Assembly: GCA_031292525.1 (NCBI GenBank)
Contig: JARLGY010000037.1
Coordinates: 1-64,000 of the forward strand
Reading direction: 5' to 3'
DNA length: 64,000 nucleotides
DNA from: Flavipsychrobacter sp.
Lineage (GTDB): Bacteria > Bacteroidota > Bacteroidia > Chitinophagales > Chitinophagaceae
Shown here: in pieces, positions 27,898 to 35,918 of the stretch
How positions within the stretch are numbered: position 1 is the stretch's first letter
Layout of the letters: each line of letters begins with the position of its first letter
Notes under the pieces: model-generated
Seen by the model: only the letters and a program-made list of their open reading frames with translations
What the model was told of the DNA's origin: nothing
The model's database searches: none
Made by a program: the position numbers and the translations under genes

Positions 27898-28453
27898 CAA
27901 ATTTAATATTTAATGAAGAGAATCGTTCTTTAAGATGTGACTTTCACCATCTGGAAACGTTTATTAAATTCATCTCGAACAGCTATGATGAACCAAGCGA
28001 AACAGTTAGAGCTAAATTTTTCAGTGCTTAATCAAATAGTTCGAAAAATGTATTGAAAGGTTCAGGCGTCGCAATTCTAAAAACTGCAAATCTCAAATAG
28101 ATCATCCATTAAAAAGTCCGAACTTTGACACGTTCCCCCACAATACCAAACACAGCCTGTAAATCATCGACTTACAGGCTGTGTCATTTTATGCAAATGG
28201 AACGGACTACCATGGTACAATAAAGTAGCACCATATCAAGGTCCATTAGTTAACATCCGCCAGTATCCCTTTTATCATCACACTACCCTTCCTTCACCGT
28301 CTCTGGCCGCCTTCCGGTCATAATAAAATATAAGCTCCGTAGAACAATGAAGTCTCATCTACACTCAGGCAGTTCTTGTATGAATTTTGTGACATCCTAT
28401 CATACTTAAATCAATAACCATCATCAAATGGTTATATCTATCTTATCAAATAC
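27898..28453. other. Non-coding spacer at the left border of the stress island
   Basis: About 550 bp without a convincing ORF in either strand. It contains a strong hairpin (28150-28184) and a smaller inverted repeat, ATAACCAT/ATGGTTAT (about 28414-28435). The 27900-28100 part looks like ordinary A/T-rich spacer; I see no recognisable gene remnant. Confidence 0.5.
28150..28184. terminator. Terminator-like hairpin
   Basis: A 13-bp perfect stem (ACACAGCCTGTAA 28150-28162 with 28172-28184) has a 9-nt loop and is followed by CATTTTAT on the plus strand. It is 250 nt past the VOC gene; no gene is seen immediately before it. Confidence 0.65.
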
Positions 28454-28518
28454 AGATCAATATCAGTGCAATTAGTGATTCTCATCATTTATCACATGAG
28501 ACCATATTGATATTTTTG
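28454..28518 (+). promoter_or_regulatory. Regulon promoter 1 (universal stress protein at 28554)
   Basis: Distal dyad AGATCAATATCA (28454-28465, 7 of 8 fixed bases), proximal dyad TGATTCTCATCA (28476-28487, 8 of 8), -7 box TATTTTTG (28511-28518). Dyad centres are 22 bp apart; the proximal centre is 29.5 bp from the first base of the -7 box. Confidence 0.8.
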
Positions 28519-28553
28519 ACTCATATTTAAGCGAGAGGCTAAAAAAAACATTT

Positions 28554-29348
28554 ATGATAAATATATTGTTGGTTATTGATGATAAAGAAGCAACCACAGC
28601 TACGCTTGATTTTGCCTGCTACGTAGCAAGGCTTACGGCATCCAGGCTTACAGCAATATCAATGCAGGGGTTGTTGTATGGAGAACTGCAGGCTGACAGA
28701 ATTTTAAATAACCTCGCAAATCTCCAATTAGGGCAAATAGCTTATCATTTCCACCAAAGGTGCATTAGCCGGGATGTGACTACTGGTGAAAATATTGATA
28801 GTATAGAAAACTGGGAGGAACTTATTAATGCATCCCGCTATGCCGACATAATAATTGTTGATGCCAACTTATCACTGAATATCGACAGTACAGAGGGCAG
28901 CCCTACACATTATGTAAAAAAATTGCTTCATGAAGCTGAATGCCCTATAATAATAGCACCATCTGTTTTTGAGGAGATTGATGAAATTGTGCTGACGTAT
29001 GACAATAGTAAAACCTCTGTTTATGCCATCAAACAGTTCGCATATCTGTTTCCTGAATTTAAGAATAAAAAAGTTATTGCGCTGCAGGTTAACGAACATT
29101 CCGGGCAGGATATAGAAGTATCAAACCAATTTAAAAATTGGCTTGACAACCATTTTACAGACATTGAATTTGTAATGCTGGAAGGAGACTCTGAAAACCG
29201 CCTGATGGAATACTTACTAAGTCGGCACAATGCTTTTATAGTAATGGGAGGATATAGCAGAAACCGATGGTCAAGGATATTGCAACCCAGCTCATCTGCC
29301 GCAATAGTCAAGCTATTACCAGCGCCTATTTTCGTCGCCCATTCATAA
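28554..29348 (+). CDS. Universal stress protein, two-domain
   Basis: A 264-residue protein with two tandem Usp folds (about 1-140 and 145-264). The first opens MINILLVIDDKEATTATLDF and the second EIVLTYDNSKTSVYAIKQFAYLFPEF, which matches the two-domain Usps at 33849 and 36977 in this window. The usual ATP-binding G-x2-G-x9-G-S/T is not intact (GGYSRNRWSRILQPSS at the end), so this may be a non-ATP-binding type. Usps are cytoplasmic stress-survival proteins, often oxygen-regulated. It has its own regulon promoter 36 nt ahead and is followed at 19 nt by a small membrane protein. Confidence 0.85.
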   Translation: MINILLVIDDKEATTATLDFACYVARLTASRLTAISMQGLLYGELQADRILNNLANLQLGQIAYHFHQRCISRDVTTGENIDSIENWEELINASRYADIIIVDANLSLNIDSTEGSPTHYVKKLLHEAECPIIIAPSVFEEIDEIVLTYDNSKTSVYAIKQFAYLFPEFKNKKVIALQVNEHSGQDIEVSNQFKNWLDNHFTDIEFVMLEGDSENRLMEYLLSRHNAFIVMGGYSRNRWSRILQPSSSAAIVKLLPAPIFVAHS

Positions 29349-29367
29349 ACCGCAACTTGTTAAAAAG

Positions 29368-29817
29368 TTGGTACATACATCCAGCACACAAAGAGTATTG
29401 ATCTTCAGTGTAATTGCCTTGCTTGTTATTAATGGCATTTCAGCAATTGCAGGTGGCTATAACCTGGTATTCTACCCTGACGGGCAAACGTTAGGGATGG
29501 ATACCCAAATGCTGTCACGAACCCCGTTTACAGATTTTCTTCTTCCGGGAATTATACTGTTAACTGTTAATGGAATTTCAAGCCTTATTGTAGCTGCATT
29601 GATGGCAACTAACAACAAGTACTATCCGGTGCTCCTTATTTGCCAAGGCGTAGCTTCAGCGGTGTGGATATTGATACAAATATGGTTGATAGCAGTAGTC
29701 AGCTGGCTGCAATTATTTTATGGTGCTATTGGCGTCTCTTTTCTTGTTGCCGGCCTTTTCTTTTATGACAAGAGAAACGCTATAAAGCAATTCGCACGCA
29801 AGCCTGGCAGTAATTAA
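29368..29817 (+). CDS. Small membrane protein of unknown function
   Basis: About 149 residues with four predicted transmembrane helices (VLIFSVIALLVINGISAIAG, FLLPGIILLTVNGISSLIVA, YPVLLICQGVASAVWILIQI and a last one before FFYDKRN). It ends in a basic tail. No ATG exists upstream in frame, so a TTG at 29368 is the likely start; the frame remains open back to 29308, so another non-ATG start overlapping the Usp gene is possible. It follows the Usp gene at 19 nt and probably shares its promoter. Family not recognised. Confidence 0.68.
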   Translation: MVHTSSTQRVLIFSVIALLVINGISAIAGGYNLVFYPDGQTLGMDTQMLSRTPFTDFLLPGIILLTVNGISSLIVAALMATNNKYYPVLLICQGVASAVWILIQIWLIAVVSWLQLFYGAIGVSFLVAGLFFYDKRNAIKQFARKPGSN

Positions 29818-31121
29818 TCCAACAAATGATAAACATCCGGATAATATTTAATTGTATTACTAGAATCCACATCAGCAGTCATATATACAACAAAAATCGG
29901 AACAGGCTCTCTTATTGGGTTAATAACTGGAGTATGGTCTTTAATACAAGCCTTCAGGAAAGTAGTATCTACTTTTTCGGGCAATAGAAACCCTGCCAAT
30001 TCTAATGGCTTCTCAATCCGTATGCAGCCATGACTGTAAAAACGTCTATTGGAGCTGAATGCAATCTTAAAATTAGTATCATGCAGGTACACACTGTAAG
30101 GATCGGTAAGGTTGAATTTGATGACCCCAAGTGAATTATCGCACCCTGTAGATTGACGGAGGGTATAGTTGAAATTACTACAGTTCAATTTTTTCCAATT
30201 GATGGAATGAGGATTAACGACCGTACCACTTGCATTGATGACCTGGATATCAAGTTTATCCAGGACGGCAGGATTTCTCTTAATCATGGGTAGCATTTCA
30301 TTCCTGGCTATTTTTGCAGGCACATGCCAAAATGGATAAAAGATAACCTGGTTGCAATATGCCGAAAAACGGGGTGTGCGTGTTAGAGGTTTGCCAACCA
30401 CCACCTTCATATCCAATTGTAAAGTATTGTCTTCATAATACTTTAGCATTGTAGCGGGTATGTTCACAACGATCATCTTCTTAAATCCAAAATGGAATAT
30501 CCACCTATGCAAGTTCAACGCCTGCTGCAACTGTTGTATTTTTTTTTGATCTCCCTGCAATAATTGTTTCCTTAATTCAGTTTTCAATAAACCATATAAA
30601 GGCATATTGGGTTCCAAACTGCTAGCTGCTGCTGCTATATCCTTACCTATACTTACTTGGCTTATCTTATCGAGTAAATATGTGTTGTCTGCCTGTATGC
30701 ATTTAGCAGATATTTCATCATAGCTCAACAATCCAGAGATACCATAACCCTGGTACATATCTTTGAAATAAGTTATTGCGGCGTCTGTATATAAACGGTC
30801 AAGCTGGCGCAGCGAACTGCTATCCGACGGGGCACTAAGCGTTACGATCTCTAAGTAATGATACCTCATTTTGTTTAGCCCGGAATACTCGCAACTGTCC
30901 AGCAATTGTTTAAAAGATGAACGTAATTCTAATGACAGGGAACCATTGAACCAGAAAAGAGGAGCACCAGCTTTATGATAGAATGTCTCTACCAATTCAG
31001 GGTACACCAATTTCTTGTCAACATTTCCTTTTGCCCAGCCACTCAGTAAGATGCAGCATAAAAGTATAGAACAAGCTCTGTACAGGGCATTCATCTCAAA
31101 TAGCTTCATTGTATTAATCAT
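29814..31121 (-). CDS. L,D-transpeptidase (YkuD domain), YcbB-like
   Basis: A 435-residue protein with an N-terminal membrane or signal segment (ACSILLCCILLSGWA), a YcbB-type scaffold domain (about 45-210) and a YkuD domain (about 215-395). The catalytic motif is RFYSHGCIRIEKP with nucleophile C366 (from 31121). Such enzymes make 3-3 crosslinks in peptidoglycan or attach proteins to it, and 3-3 links are a hallmark of resting cells. The start could be 31121 or ATG 31109. It is downstream of the HdeD-OmpA genes with a hairpin between, and its stop overlaps the converging gene by 4 bp. Confidence 0.85.
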   Translation of the reverse strand: MINTMKLFEMNALYRACSILLCCILLSGWAKGNVDKKLVYPELVETFYHKAGAPLFWFNGSLSLELRSSFKQLLDSCEYSGLNKMRYHYLEIVTLSAPSDSSSLRQLDRLYTDAAITYFKDMYQGYGISGLLSYDEISAKCIQADNTYLLDKISQVSIGKDIAAAASSLEPNMPLYGLLKTELRKQLLQGDQKKIQQLQQALNLHRWIFHFGFKKMIVVNIPATMLKYYEDNTLQLDMKVVVGKPLTRTPRFSAYCNQVIFYPFWHVPAKIARNEMLPMIKRNPAVLDKLDIQVINASGTVVNPHSINWKKLNCSNFNYTLRQSTGCDNSLGVIKFNLTDPYSVYLHDTNFKIAFSSNRRFYSHGCIRIEKPLELAGFLLPEKVDTTFLKACIKDHTPVINPIREPVPIFVVYMTADVDSSNTIKYYPDVYHLLD

Positions 31122-31123
31122 TT

Positions 31124-31163
31124 AAAAAAATCAACCTCAATAAAACCAATTATTGAGGTTGAT
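31124..31163 (-). terminator. Hairpin between OmpA-like and L,D-transpeptidase genes
   Basis: A 14-bp perfect stem (31130-31143 with 31150-31163, core CAACCTCAATAA) with a 6-nt loop is followed on the minus strand by T7. It should end most HdeD-OmpA transcripts and leave the transpeptidase gene dependent on readthrough or an unseen promoter. Confidence 0.82.
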
Positions 31164-31198
31164 ATAAAAGGCACTAATCGATAAGCATACTACAGTGG

Positions 31199-32044
31199 TT
31201 AATTATTTTTTTCCAACAGTTTAAAAAATTGATCTAACTGAGGCAGTATAACAATACGTGTTCTCCTATTCCTTGCCCGGCCTGACTCATCGTCGTTTGA
31301 AGCGATGGGCAGGTATTCACCACGGCCTGCAGCAGTCATTCTTGCAGGTGGAATATTGTATTCGGTTTGTAATATCCTGATCACTGAGGTAGATCTTTTT
31401 ACACTGAGGTCCCAATTGTCCAGCAAGGCGCCCTGGCGATAAGGAACACTATCAGTATGCCCTTCAACCATGAATTCAATATCAGGTTGATTCAGCAAAA
31501 CTTTTGCTACTTTTCCTAATACCACTTTTGCCTTATCAGTTACTTCATACTGGCCACTTTTAAAAAGCAATTTGTCAGAGATGTCAATATAAACCACACC
31601 CTTTTCAACCTTAATATTAATATCCTGGTCGTCAAGGTTACCAATGGCACCTTTTAGGTTCATCACCAGGGTCATAGTCAGGGAATCTTTGCGGGCTATA
31701 GCCGATTGCAGATCTTTTATGTAAGCATCCTTACCACTAATATTCTCCAGTGACTTCTGAATACTTTCTGCTTGCGAGCTGGATATTACAGACAGGTTTT
31801 TAAGTTGCTCCATCATTTGGCCATTGTATCCTTTCTGGGCCTGTAGTCCATCATTAAGCATTCTTACACGATCGAGATATTTAGTTGATGAGTCCTGGCA
31901 GGTAGCAAGTTCTCTCTGCAATTTGCCATAACTACTATTCAGATTAGCATATCTCTGGTTAGCTTCTCTAAGCTTTTTTGATGGTACGCAGGAGGTCATG
32001 AAAACCGAAGCAACGAATATTAATATTACTGTGTTTGATTTCAT
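31199..32044 (-). CDS. OmpA-family peptidoglycan-binding lipoprotein
   Basis: A 281-residue protein with a lipoprotein signal (VASVFMTSC, cysteine about 19), a coiled-coil region rich in Gln, Leu and Lys (about 25-130) and a C-terminal OmpA-like domain (about 150-270). The domain shows LLFKSGQYEVTDKAK, FMVEGHTDSVPYR, NWDLSVKRSTSVIRIL and the signature RARNRRTRIVI. It anchors the outer membrane to peptidoglycan. It starts 4 nt after the HdeD-like gene and must share promoter 2. Confidence 0.88.
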   Translation of the reverse strand: MKSNTVILIFVASVFMTSCVPSKKLREANQRYANLNSSYGKLQRELATCQDSSTKYLDRVRMLNDGLQAQKGYNGQMMEQLKNLSVISSSQAESIQKSLENISGKDAYIKDLQSAIARKDSLTMTLVMNLKGAIGNLDDQDINIKVEKGVVYIDISDKLLFKSGQYEVTDKAKVVLGKVAKVLLNQPDIEFMVEGHTDSVPYRQGALLDNWDLSVKRSTSVIRILQTEYNIPPARMTAAGRGEYLPIASNDDESGRARNRRTRIVILPQLDQFFKLLEKNN

Positions 32045-32048
32045 AAAA

Positions 32049-32624
32049 CTATGTGTTTAGAACGTTGATTTTTATTTTTCTGAAAGAAAGTGAAAGAAGA
32101 ATGCGAATAATGCCTGCGAAAATGAATGCCAACCCGGTCCATACAATGATGATTGCGGCACCAAGTGTAGATACTATCAATACCAGTATGGATAGCAATA
32201 CTATTCCTATACCCGATGCCAGTAGCCAACCCCAGCCATGGAAACCATAACGGTGTACCTCTATCGCATTCCCTATAGCTATTACGCCCCTAAAAAAAAT
32301 CCAGAATGCAACAATCATAGGTAAAACGGCCATTGATATCTCTGGATAGTAAAAAAGGTACCCACCAATAAACAAATCTATCAAACCACTCACCAAGGTC
32401 CAGCCCCATCCTTTATGGAATCTATAGCTTGAAATAGAAAATACTATTTCAAGCCCTCCGCCCATTACAATACATACAGCAAAGGCAAGACTAAGTGAAA
32501 GGTATGACTGCACCGGGAATGCAATTATCCAAATACCCATGCCAACAAGTAATATGCCTGCCAGTAATATCAACCACCAGTAATTTATGATCTTCCGGAT
32601 GGTTTCAAAAGGTGAAGTTTTCAT
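32049..32624 (-). CDS. HdeD-like membrane protein (DUF308)
   Basis: A 191-residue protein with six hydrophobic segments in three pairs, the DUF308/HdeD layout; typical pieces are GGGLEIVFSISSYRFHKGWGW and FWIFFRGVIAIGNAIEVHR. E. coli HdeD is an acid-resistance inner-membrane protein; the function here is unknown. The long ORF begins at 32714, but its first 30 codons cover the regulon promoter, so ATG 32624 (MKTSPFETIRK) is the real start. It forms an operon with the OmpA-like gene. Confidence 0.85.
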   Translation of the reverse strand: MKTSPFETIRKIINYWWLILLAGILLVGMGIWIIAFPVQSYLSLSLAFAVCIVMGGGLEIVFSISSYRFHKGWGWTLVSGLIDLFIGGYLFYYPEISMAVLPMIVAFWIFFRGVIAIGNAIEVHRYGFHGWGWLLASGIGIVLLSILVLIVSTLGAAIIIVWTGLAFIFAGIIRILLSLSFRKIKINVLNT

Positions 32625-32648
32625 TTGACTACTATTTTTTTCTTGAGG

Positions 32649-32713
32649 TAAAATTCTTGTACCTGGCACTATTAATAAATGATGACAATCAGCTAATTCG
32701 GTGATCCTGAACA
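32649..32713 (-). promoter_or_regulatory. Regulon promoter 2 (HdeD-OmpA operon)
   Basis: Distal dyad TGATCCTGAACA (32702-32713, 7 of 8), proximal dyad TGATGACAATCA (32680-32691, 8 of 8), weak -7 GAATTTTA (32656-32649). Spacing is the same as at the other regulon promoters. It lies inside the longer ORF reading of the HdeD gene and so sets its start at 32624. Confidence 0.68.
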
Positions 32714-32765
32714 TTTAAATTTAAACACAGTATCGGGTCAACTAAATATGAACTATAATATACTT

Positions 32766-33414
32766 CTACCTACGCCGCATTCTTTCAATGTAATATTGGA
32801 ATTGAGGAATTTCATCTTTATTACTGATTATGGGTTGTGGGGGATTAATGCATTGTGGAGCAGGAATTACGTGGGGAGGAATTACAACTATGCCCTTATA
32901 AATGACATCTAATATTGACGGGTAGTAAAGCGCTATATCGTGTCCATTTATTTTACCAACACCAGGCTCTTCGGCACGTACAATATTATATTGTTCAACG
33001 ACTTTGTTGGTAATTGCATAGGTTTCTATGGCTTCAGGTCCTGAATTATAAGGATTAGAACGATAAATGCGTTTATGACTTATAAGCACAAATGAATCCA
33101 GTAACGACCTATGGATTTGCGCTCCGGTCCAGCTACTATCATGTTCCACGCTATAAATGTCTGCAGTAGGCACAAACTCCCACCAATCTACCGGGCAGGA
33201 ATATTTTTTAAATGTGCTGTCTATCTCGATACCTTTATACATAGGTGCCCAGCCATAATGGCCAAGTCCTTTTATCTGCTAAGGGTACCCATGCATAGCC
33301 CAGATCCGGATCCTCAATCCACTGACCATAACGTGAAAGATTGATATAAAAAACAGAGCGCGATACGGCAATATCATTTTGCTTTTGAGCACGTGCTTTC
33401 AGCATAAAAAACAT
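32766..33414 (-). pseudogene. Frameshifted DUF6600-like (YXWGXW-type) protein
   Basis: Two adjoining frames together resemble the intact protein at 51839-52828. The upstream frame (from ATG 33414) encodes AQKQNDIAVSRSVFYINLSR and YGQWIEDPDLGYAWVPLADK. The downstream frame has GLGHYGWAPMYKGIE and VDWWEFVPTADIYSVEH, matching the paralog's NGYCGWAPLYPGIDW and PENWW regions. The frames join at an AAAA run near 33258-33262; removing one A restores a continuous reading frame. About 50 residues of Trp-rich repeats are missing relative to the paralog, and the signal peptide is poor. It may be a decaying copy or a sequence error. A 158-residue ORF (32766-33242) remains open. Confidence 0.6.
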
Positions 33415-33515
33415 GCGATCGTCGTGAAGAAAATAAAAATACCATTATGAACCTTTCTCATAAACATGACATTTTAAAGTAAAACAAACATAGCTCGGGG
33501 TGAATTGACAAATAC

Positions 33516-33580
33516 TGAGCAATATCAAGCTTGTTGATGATTCCGGTCACATAACGATAGTGAGAAAACAGTTTAATTTG
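33516..33580 (+). promoter_or_regulatory. Regulon promoter 3 (small Pro/Glu-rich protein)
   Basis: Distal dyad TGAGCAATATCA (33516-33527, 7 of 8), proximal dyad TGATTCCGGTCA (33538-33549, 8 of 8), -7 TTAATTTG (33573-33580, 5 of 6). Spacing is identical to the others. The palindromes could also serve the minus-strand pseudogene, where a weaker box TATTTGTC sits at the mirrored position. Confidence 0.72.
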
Positions 33581-33600
33581 ATGTTCAAATATTTACAATT

Positions 33601-33768
33601 ATGAAACCAGACCAATCATCCAAAGAATATCCTGTTACACCTGTTTTTCCAGAAATAACACCAGAAGAACCACAACGGCAGGTAGAGCCACCAACAGTTC
33701 CGGAAATCCAACCGGAGAGAGACCCAATACCGACGCCAGCACCTAATGAAGCGCCGCAAATAAACTAG
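33601..33768 (+). CDS. 55-residue Pro/Glu-rich small protein
   Basis: ATG 33601 opens 55 codons ending in TAG. The product is dominated by Pro, Glu and Gln (KEYPVTPVFPEITPEEPQRQ, then further PEIQPERDP and PTPAPNEAP) and is surely disordered; it has no signal peptide or membrane helix. The case for it being a gene is its surroundings: a regulon promoter with -7 box ends 20 nt before the ATG, and a 13-bp terminator begins 11 nt after the stop. Function unknown. Confidence 0.62.
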   Translation: MKPDQSSKEYPVTPVFPEITPEEPQRQVEPPTVPEIQPERDPIPTPAPNEAPQIN

Positions 33769-33779
33769 TGGCAACAAAA

Positions 33780-33815
33780 AAAAGTGGCTGTCTATTATTC
33801 AGGACAGCCACTTTT
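33780..33815. terminator. Bidirectional terminator
   Basis: A 13-bp perfect stem (AAAAGTGGCTGTC 33780-33792 with 33803-33815) has a 10-nt loop and is flanked by A- and T-runs. It serves the small gene (+) and the Usp gene ending at 33849 (-). Confidence 0.88.
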
Positions 33816-33848
33816 GTAATTTCTATTCTATGAACACCTTGCATATGC

Positions 33849-34667
33849 CTATTTGTGCGTAACAAATACTGGCATGTGGTTATCTTGGATGGCCTCTTTA
33901 ACAAAGCTTTTATGCAGCATTTCAGAAAAAAGTGAGCGGCCGTATGCCCCTGCAATTAATATTGCATGTTTGTTGGTGAACAGCCATTGTTCAAATTCCT
34001 TTCCCCTGTCCAGTTTTAATTTAAATACCACCAGGTCATTAAAATGGTGGCATGCTAGCTCTTGTATATTATCCTTGTCCGGAATATTTTTTGTGCTAGT
34101 ATCCGTATATACCAACAATGTTTGCAGATCCTGATATTCAGGAAACAAGTATGCAAATTGCTTGATCGCATATACTGATGAATCGCTGCCATCATATGCT
34201 AAAACAATGTTTTCCGGTTTGCTGTAGGTTTCCGGTGCCAGCAGCACCGGACATTCTGCCTTGTGTAATATTTTTTCTATATAGTCTTCCTGGGTTTCTG
34301 CATCCAGATTTTCGTAGAATAATTTGCTGCCTATCACCATCAGATCGGCATACCGGCTTTCCGCTTTTAATTCAGCCACAACTTCAGTCGTAAAACCCGA
34401 ATGTACTTTATATTCAATGTCATTCTGCCTGCACAGTGATTCAAAATAGAATATGCTTTTTTCTGTCTGGTCTTCCTCATGCGGCAATTCAGATACATAA
34501 TAGGGCCCCGACATATTATCAAATGAATAAACGAATTCTGTGTCTTCAAGTGCAGGCAGGAAAACACCAGTCACCATCACACGTTTTAAACTATTCAAAT
34601 GCCGGATGAATTCGAAAGCACCGTTGGAGAAATGTTTCCCATCAAAAACAAACAGTATTTTTTTCAT
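33849..34667 (-). CDS. Universal stress protein, two-domain
   Basis: A 272-residue tandem Usp protein. The first fold opens MKKILFVFDGKHFSNGAFEF and ends near LHKAECPVLLAPE; the second opens NIVLAYDGSDSSVYAIKQFA and ends HAILIAGAYGRSLFSEMLHKS, where the last glycine of the ATP motif is replaced by Lys. It is closely related to the protein at 36977 (same starts KKxLxxFDGKHFSxGAF and AYDGSDSSVYAIKQFAYLFPE), pointing to local duplication. Its mRNA probably begins about 14 nt before ATG 34667, given the -7 box position. Confidence 0.87.
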   Translation of the reverse strand: MKKILFVFDGKHFSNGAFEFIRHLNSLKRVMVTGVFLPALEDTEFVYSFDNMSGPYYVSELPHEEDQTEKSIFYFESLCRQNDIEYKVHSGFTTEVVAELKAESRYADLMVIGSKLFYENLDAETQEDYIEKILHKAECPVLLAPETYSKPENIVLAYDGSDSSVYAIKQFAYLFPEYQDLQTLLVYTDTSTKNIPDKDNIQELACHHFNDLVVFKLKLDRGKEFEQWLFTNKHAILIAGAYGRSLFSEMLHKSFVKEAIQDNHMPVFVTHK

Positions 34668-34684
34668 AGAGCGATATTTATTGC

Positions 34685-34749
34685 CAAAAATATTTGAGGT
34701 TGGATATTTAAGTCCTGACGATAAATAGCATTAGTAATGATCCTAGTCA
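34685..34749 (-). promoter_or_regulatory. Regulon promoter 4 (Usp at 33849)
   Basis: Distal dyad TGATCCTAGTCA (34738-34749, 8 of 8), proximal degenerate dyad TGACGATAAATA (34716-34727, 6 of 8), -7 TATTTTTG (34692-34685, exact). Here the stronger copy is the distal one; all spacings are retained. Confidence 0.72.
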
Positions 34750-34775
34750 TGTTGGTGATGAATTGCCGGTAGCTG

Positions 34776-35393
34776 CTAGTTCTTAATTATTGGTTGCCTT
34801 ATGATCGTCTTTAGTTTTTCAGGCGCGGTCCTCCGCATATCACTCAGGTATATTTCCCTGTGCTTCCCACGCATGTTATAGCCCATATCCTTTATGTAGT
34901 TATGAAGCTTTATGATGGTTGCTGTCTCTTCTCTGTAAGGCCCTGTATATAGCGTCTGGACACATTCGCCCTCTTCCATACTTTCGAATCTTACCTGGCT
35001 GAGCAATGGCAGGTCTTTCTTTTTAGCCGCCCGTAGTTTTGCTTCCTCTATAACCTGCTCCGTTACAAAATCGGGTTGCATTATCATGAGGGTCCATTTC
35101 CATGAGGCTTTGTCCTCCATCGAAAAGTCTTTCATGTTATCTGTCCACCACAAACCTTCCAGCGGCATTACGCCATAATCTATTTGCTGTTCACCTTTCT
35201 TAATCATGAATTTGATGGTATACGATAGCGTATACAGTGCACTCACAGCATCTTGGAACAACTGGGAGTTATTAGGATCCCCATAGCCATCAACCATTAG
35301 ATAGTTTAGCTTAGGAACAGCAACCATGACTATTTTACCGGCAGGCACTTTGTAAAGTGCTGGGTATTCTTTTTTGTAGTCAAGCTTTGTCAT
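34776..35393 (-). CDS. GyrI-like small-molecule-binding protein
   Basis: A 205-residue protein with the GyrI/SOUL-type fold. It begins KLDYKKEYPALYKVPAGKIV, then NYLMVDGYGDPNNSQLFQDAV, YGVMPLEGLWW and a C-terminal YTGPYREETATIIKLHNYI followed by HREIYLSDMRR, the typical order of stand-alone GyrI-like proteins. These bind hydrophobic ligands or act as regulators' sensor domains; the ligand is unknown and no DNA-binding domain is present. It may be the last gene of the transcript beginning at promoter 5. Confidence 0.83.
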   Translation of the reverse strand: MTKLDYKKEYPALYKVPAGKIVMVAVPKLNYLMVDGYGDPNNSQLFQDAVSALYTLSYTIKFMIKKGEQQIDYGVMPLEGLWWTDNMKDFSMEDKASWKWTLMIMQPDFVTEQVIEEAKLRAAKKKDLPLLSQVRFESMEEGECVQTLYTGPYREETATIIKLHNYIKDMGYNMRGKHREIYLSDMRRTAPEKLKTIIRQPIIKN

Positions 35394-35403
35394 ACAATTG
35401 GGG

Positions 35404-35541
35404 TTAAGAACGATGAGGAAAATTAATATTGCGCTTCTTCATTTCTTCTTGTAATGTTTTGGGTAAATCGCGACAGCTGCAATGTTTTATATGCTCCAGG
35501 TGGCAGCCTATACGCTGCTCTATAGTTGCATTTTTCGGCAT
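35404..35541 (-). CDS. Possible 45-residue His/Cys-rich small protein
   Basis: ATG 35541 to TAA 35404 encodes 45 residues with IGCHLEHIKHCSCRDLPK followed by a basic helix (QEEMKKRN). Four histidines or cysteines in a 12-residue span (C13, H14, H17, H20, C21, C23) look like a metal site. It fills most of the 198-bp gap between the CMD-family and GyrI-like genes on the same strand, where an operon would otherwise have an unexplained hole. An overlapping frame (starting MAPAAPN) is also open but looks less protein-like. Confidence 0.45.
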   Translation of the reverse strand: MPKNATIEQRIGCHLEHIKHCSCRDLPKTLQEEMKKRNINFPHRS

Positions 35542-35591
35542 TGGGTGCTGCAGGTGCCATTCTTTATTTTAGTTTCATAGGATAGCTGTAT

Positions 35592-35918
35592 TTATAATGA
35601 GGGCTTGTCATAAATTTCCATAGCCAGGGGTAGGCTAACGGTTACTCCCTTTAAACCGCAAACCGTTAATGTGATGAGGATAGTATCCTTAATTTCATCG
35701 CGCGTAGCCCCCAATTGTTTCGCCATCGGAACATGGTAATAAACTGCAGTAGTATCGCCCATAGCTGCCTTTATACCAATATAAATAAGCTGCTTTGTCT
35801 TTCCATCAAGTCCCTTTGTGTTTTTTAGTGCGCCTATCAAGCCATCAAACGCTTTTGATACTTCCGGGGCTTCTTCCTGGAATACCTCCATAGGGTCTTT
35901 ATTTACTTCCATATTCAT
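35592..35918 (-). CDS. Carboxymuconolactone decarboxylase family protein without CxxC
   Basis: A 108-residue AhpD-like all-helical protein (KAFDGLIGALKNTKGLDGKT, then KQLIYIGIKAAMGDTTAVYY and HVPMAKQLGATRDEIKDTIL). In AhpD the redox CxxC sits just before the YH pair; here that segment is GDTTAVYYH, so no disulfide is possible and peroxidase-reductase activity is unlikely. It overlaps the end of the upstream membrane-protein gene by 20 bp, implying translational coupling within the Usp-led operon. Role unknown. Confidence 0.82.
   Translation of the reverse strand: MNMEVNKDPMEVFQEEAPEVSKAFDGLIGALKNTKGLDGKTKQLIYIGIKAAMGDTTAVYYHVPMAKQLGATRDEIKDTILITLTVCGLKGVTVSLPLAMEIYDKPSL

Noticed and set aside
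27117-28553. tRNA genes as integration site of a genomic island
   Set aside because: No integrase, transposase or duplicated tRNA 3' end was seen around the stress island.
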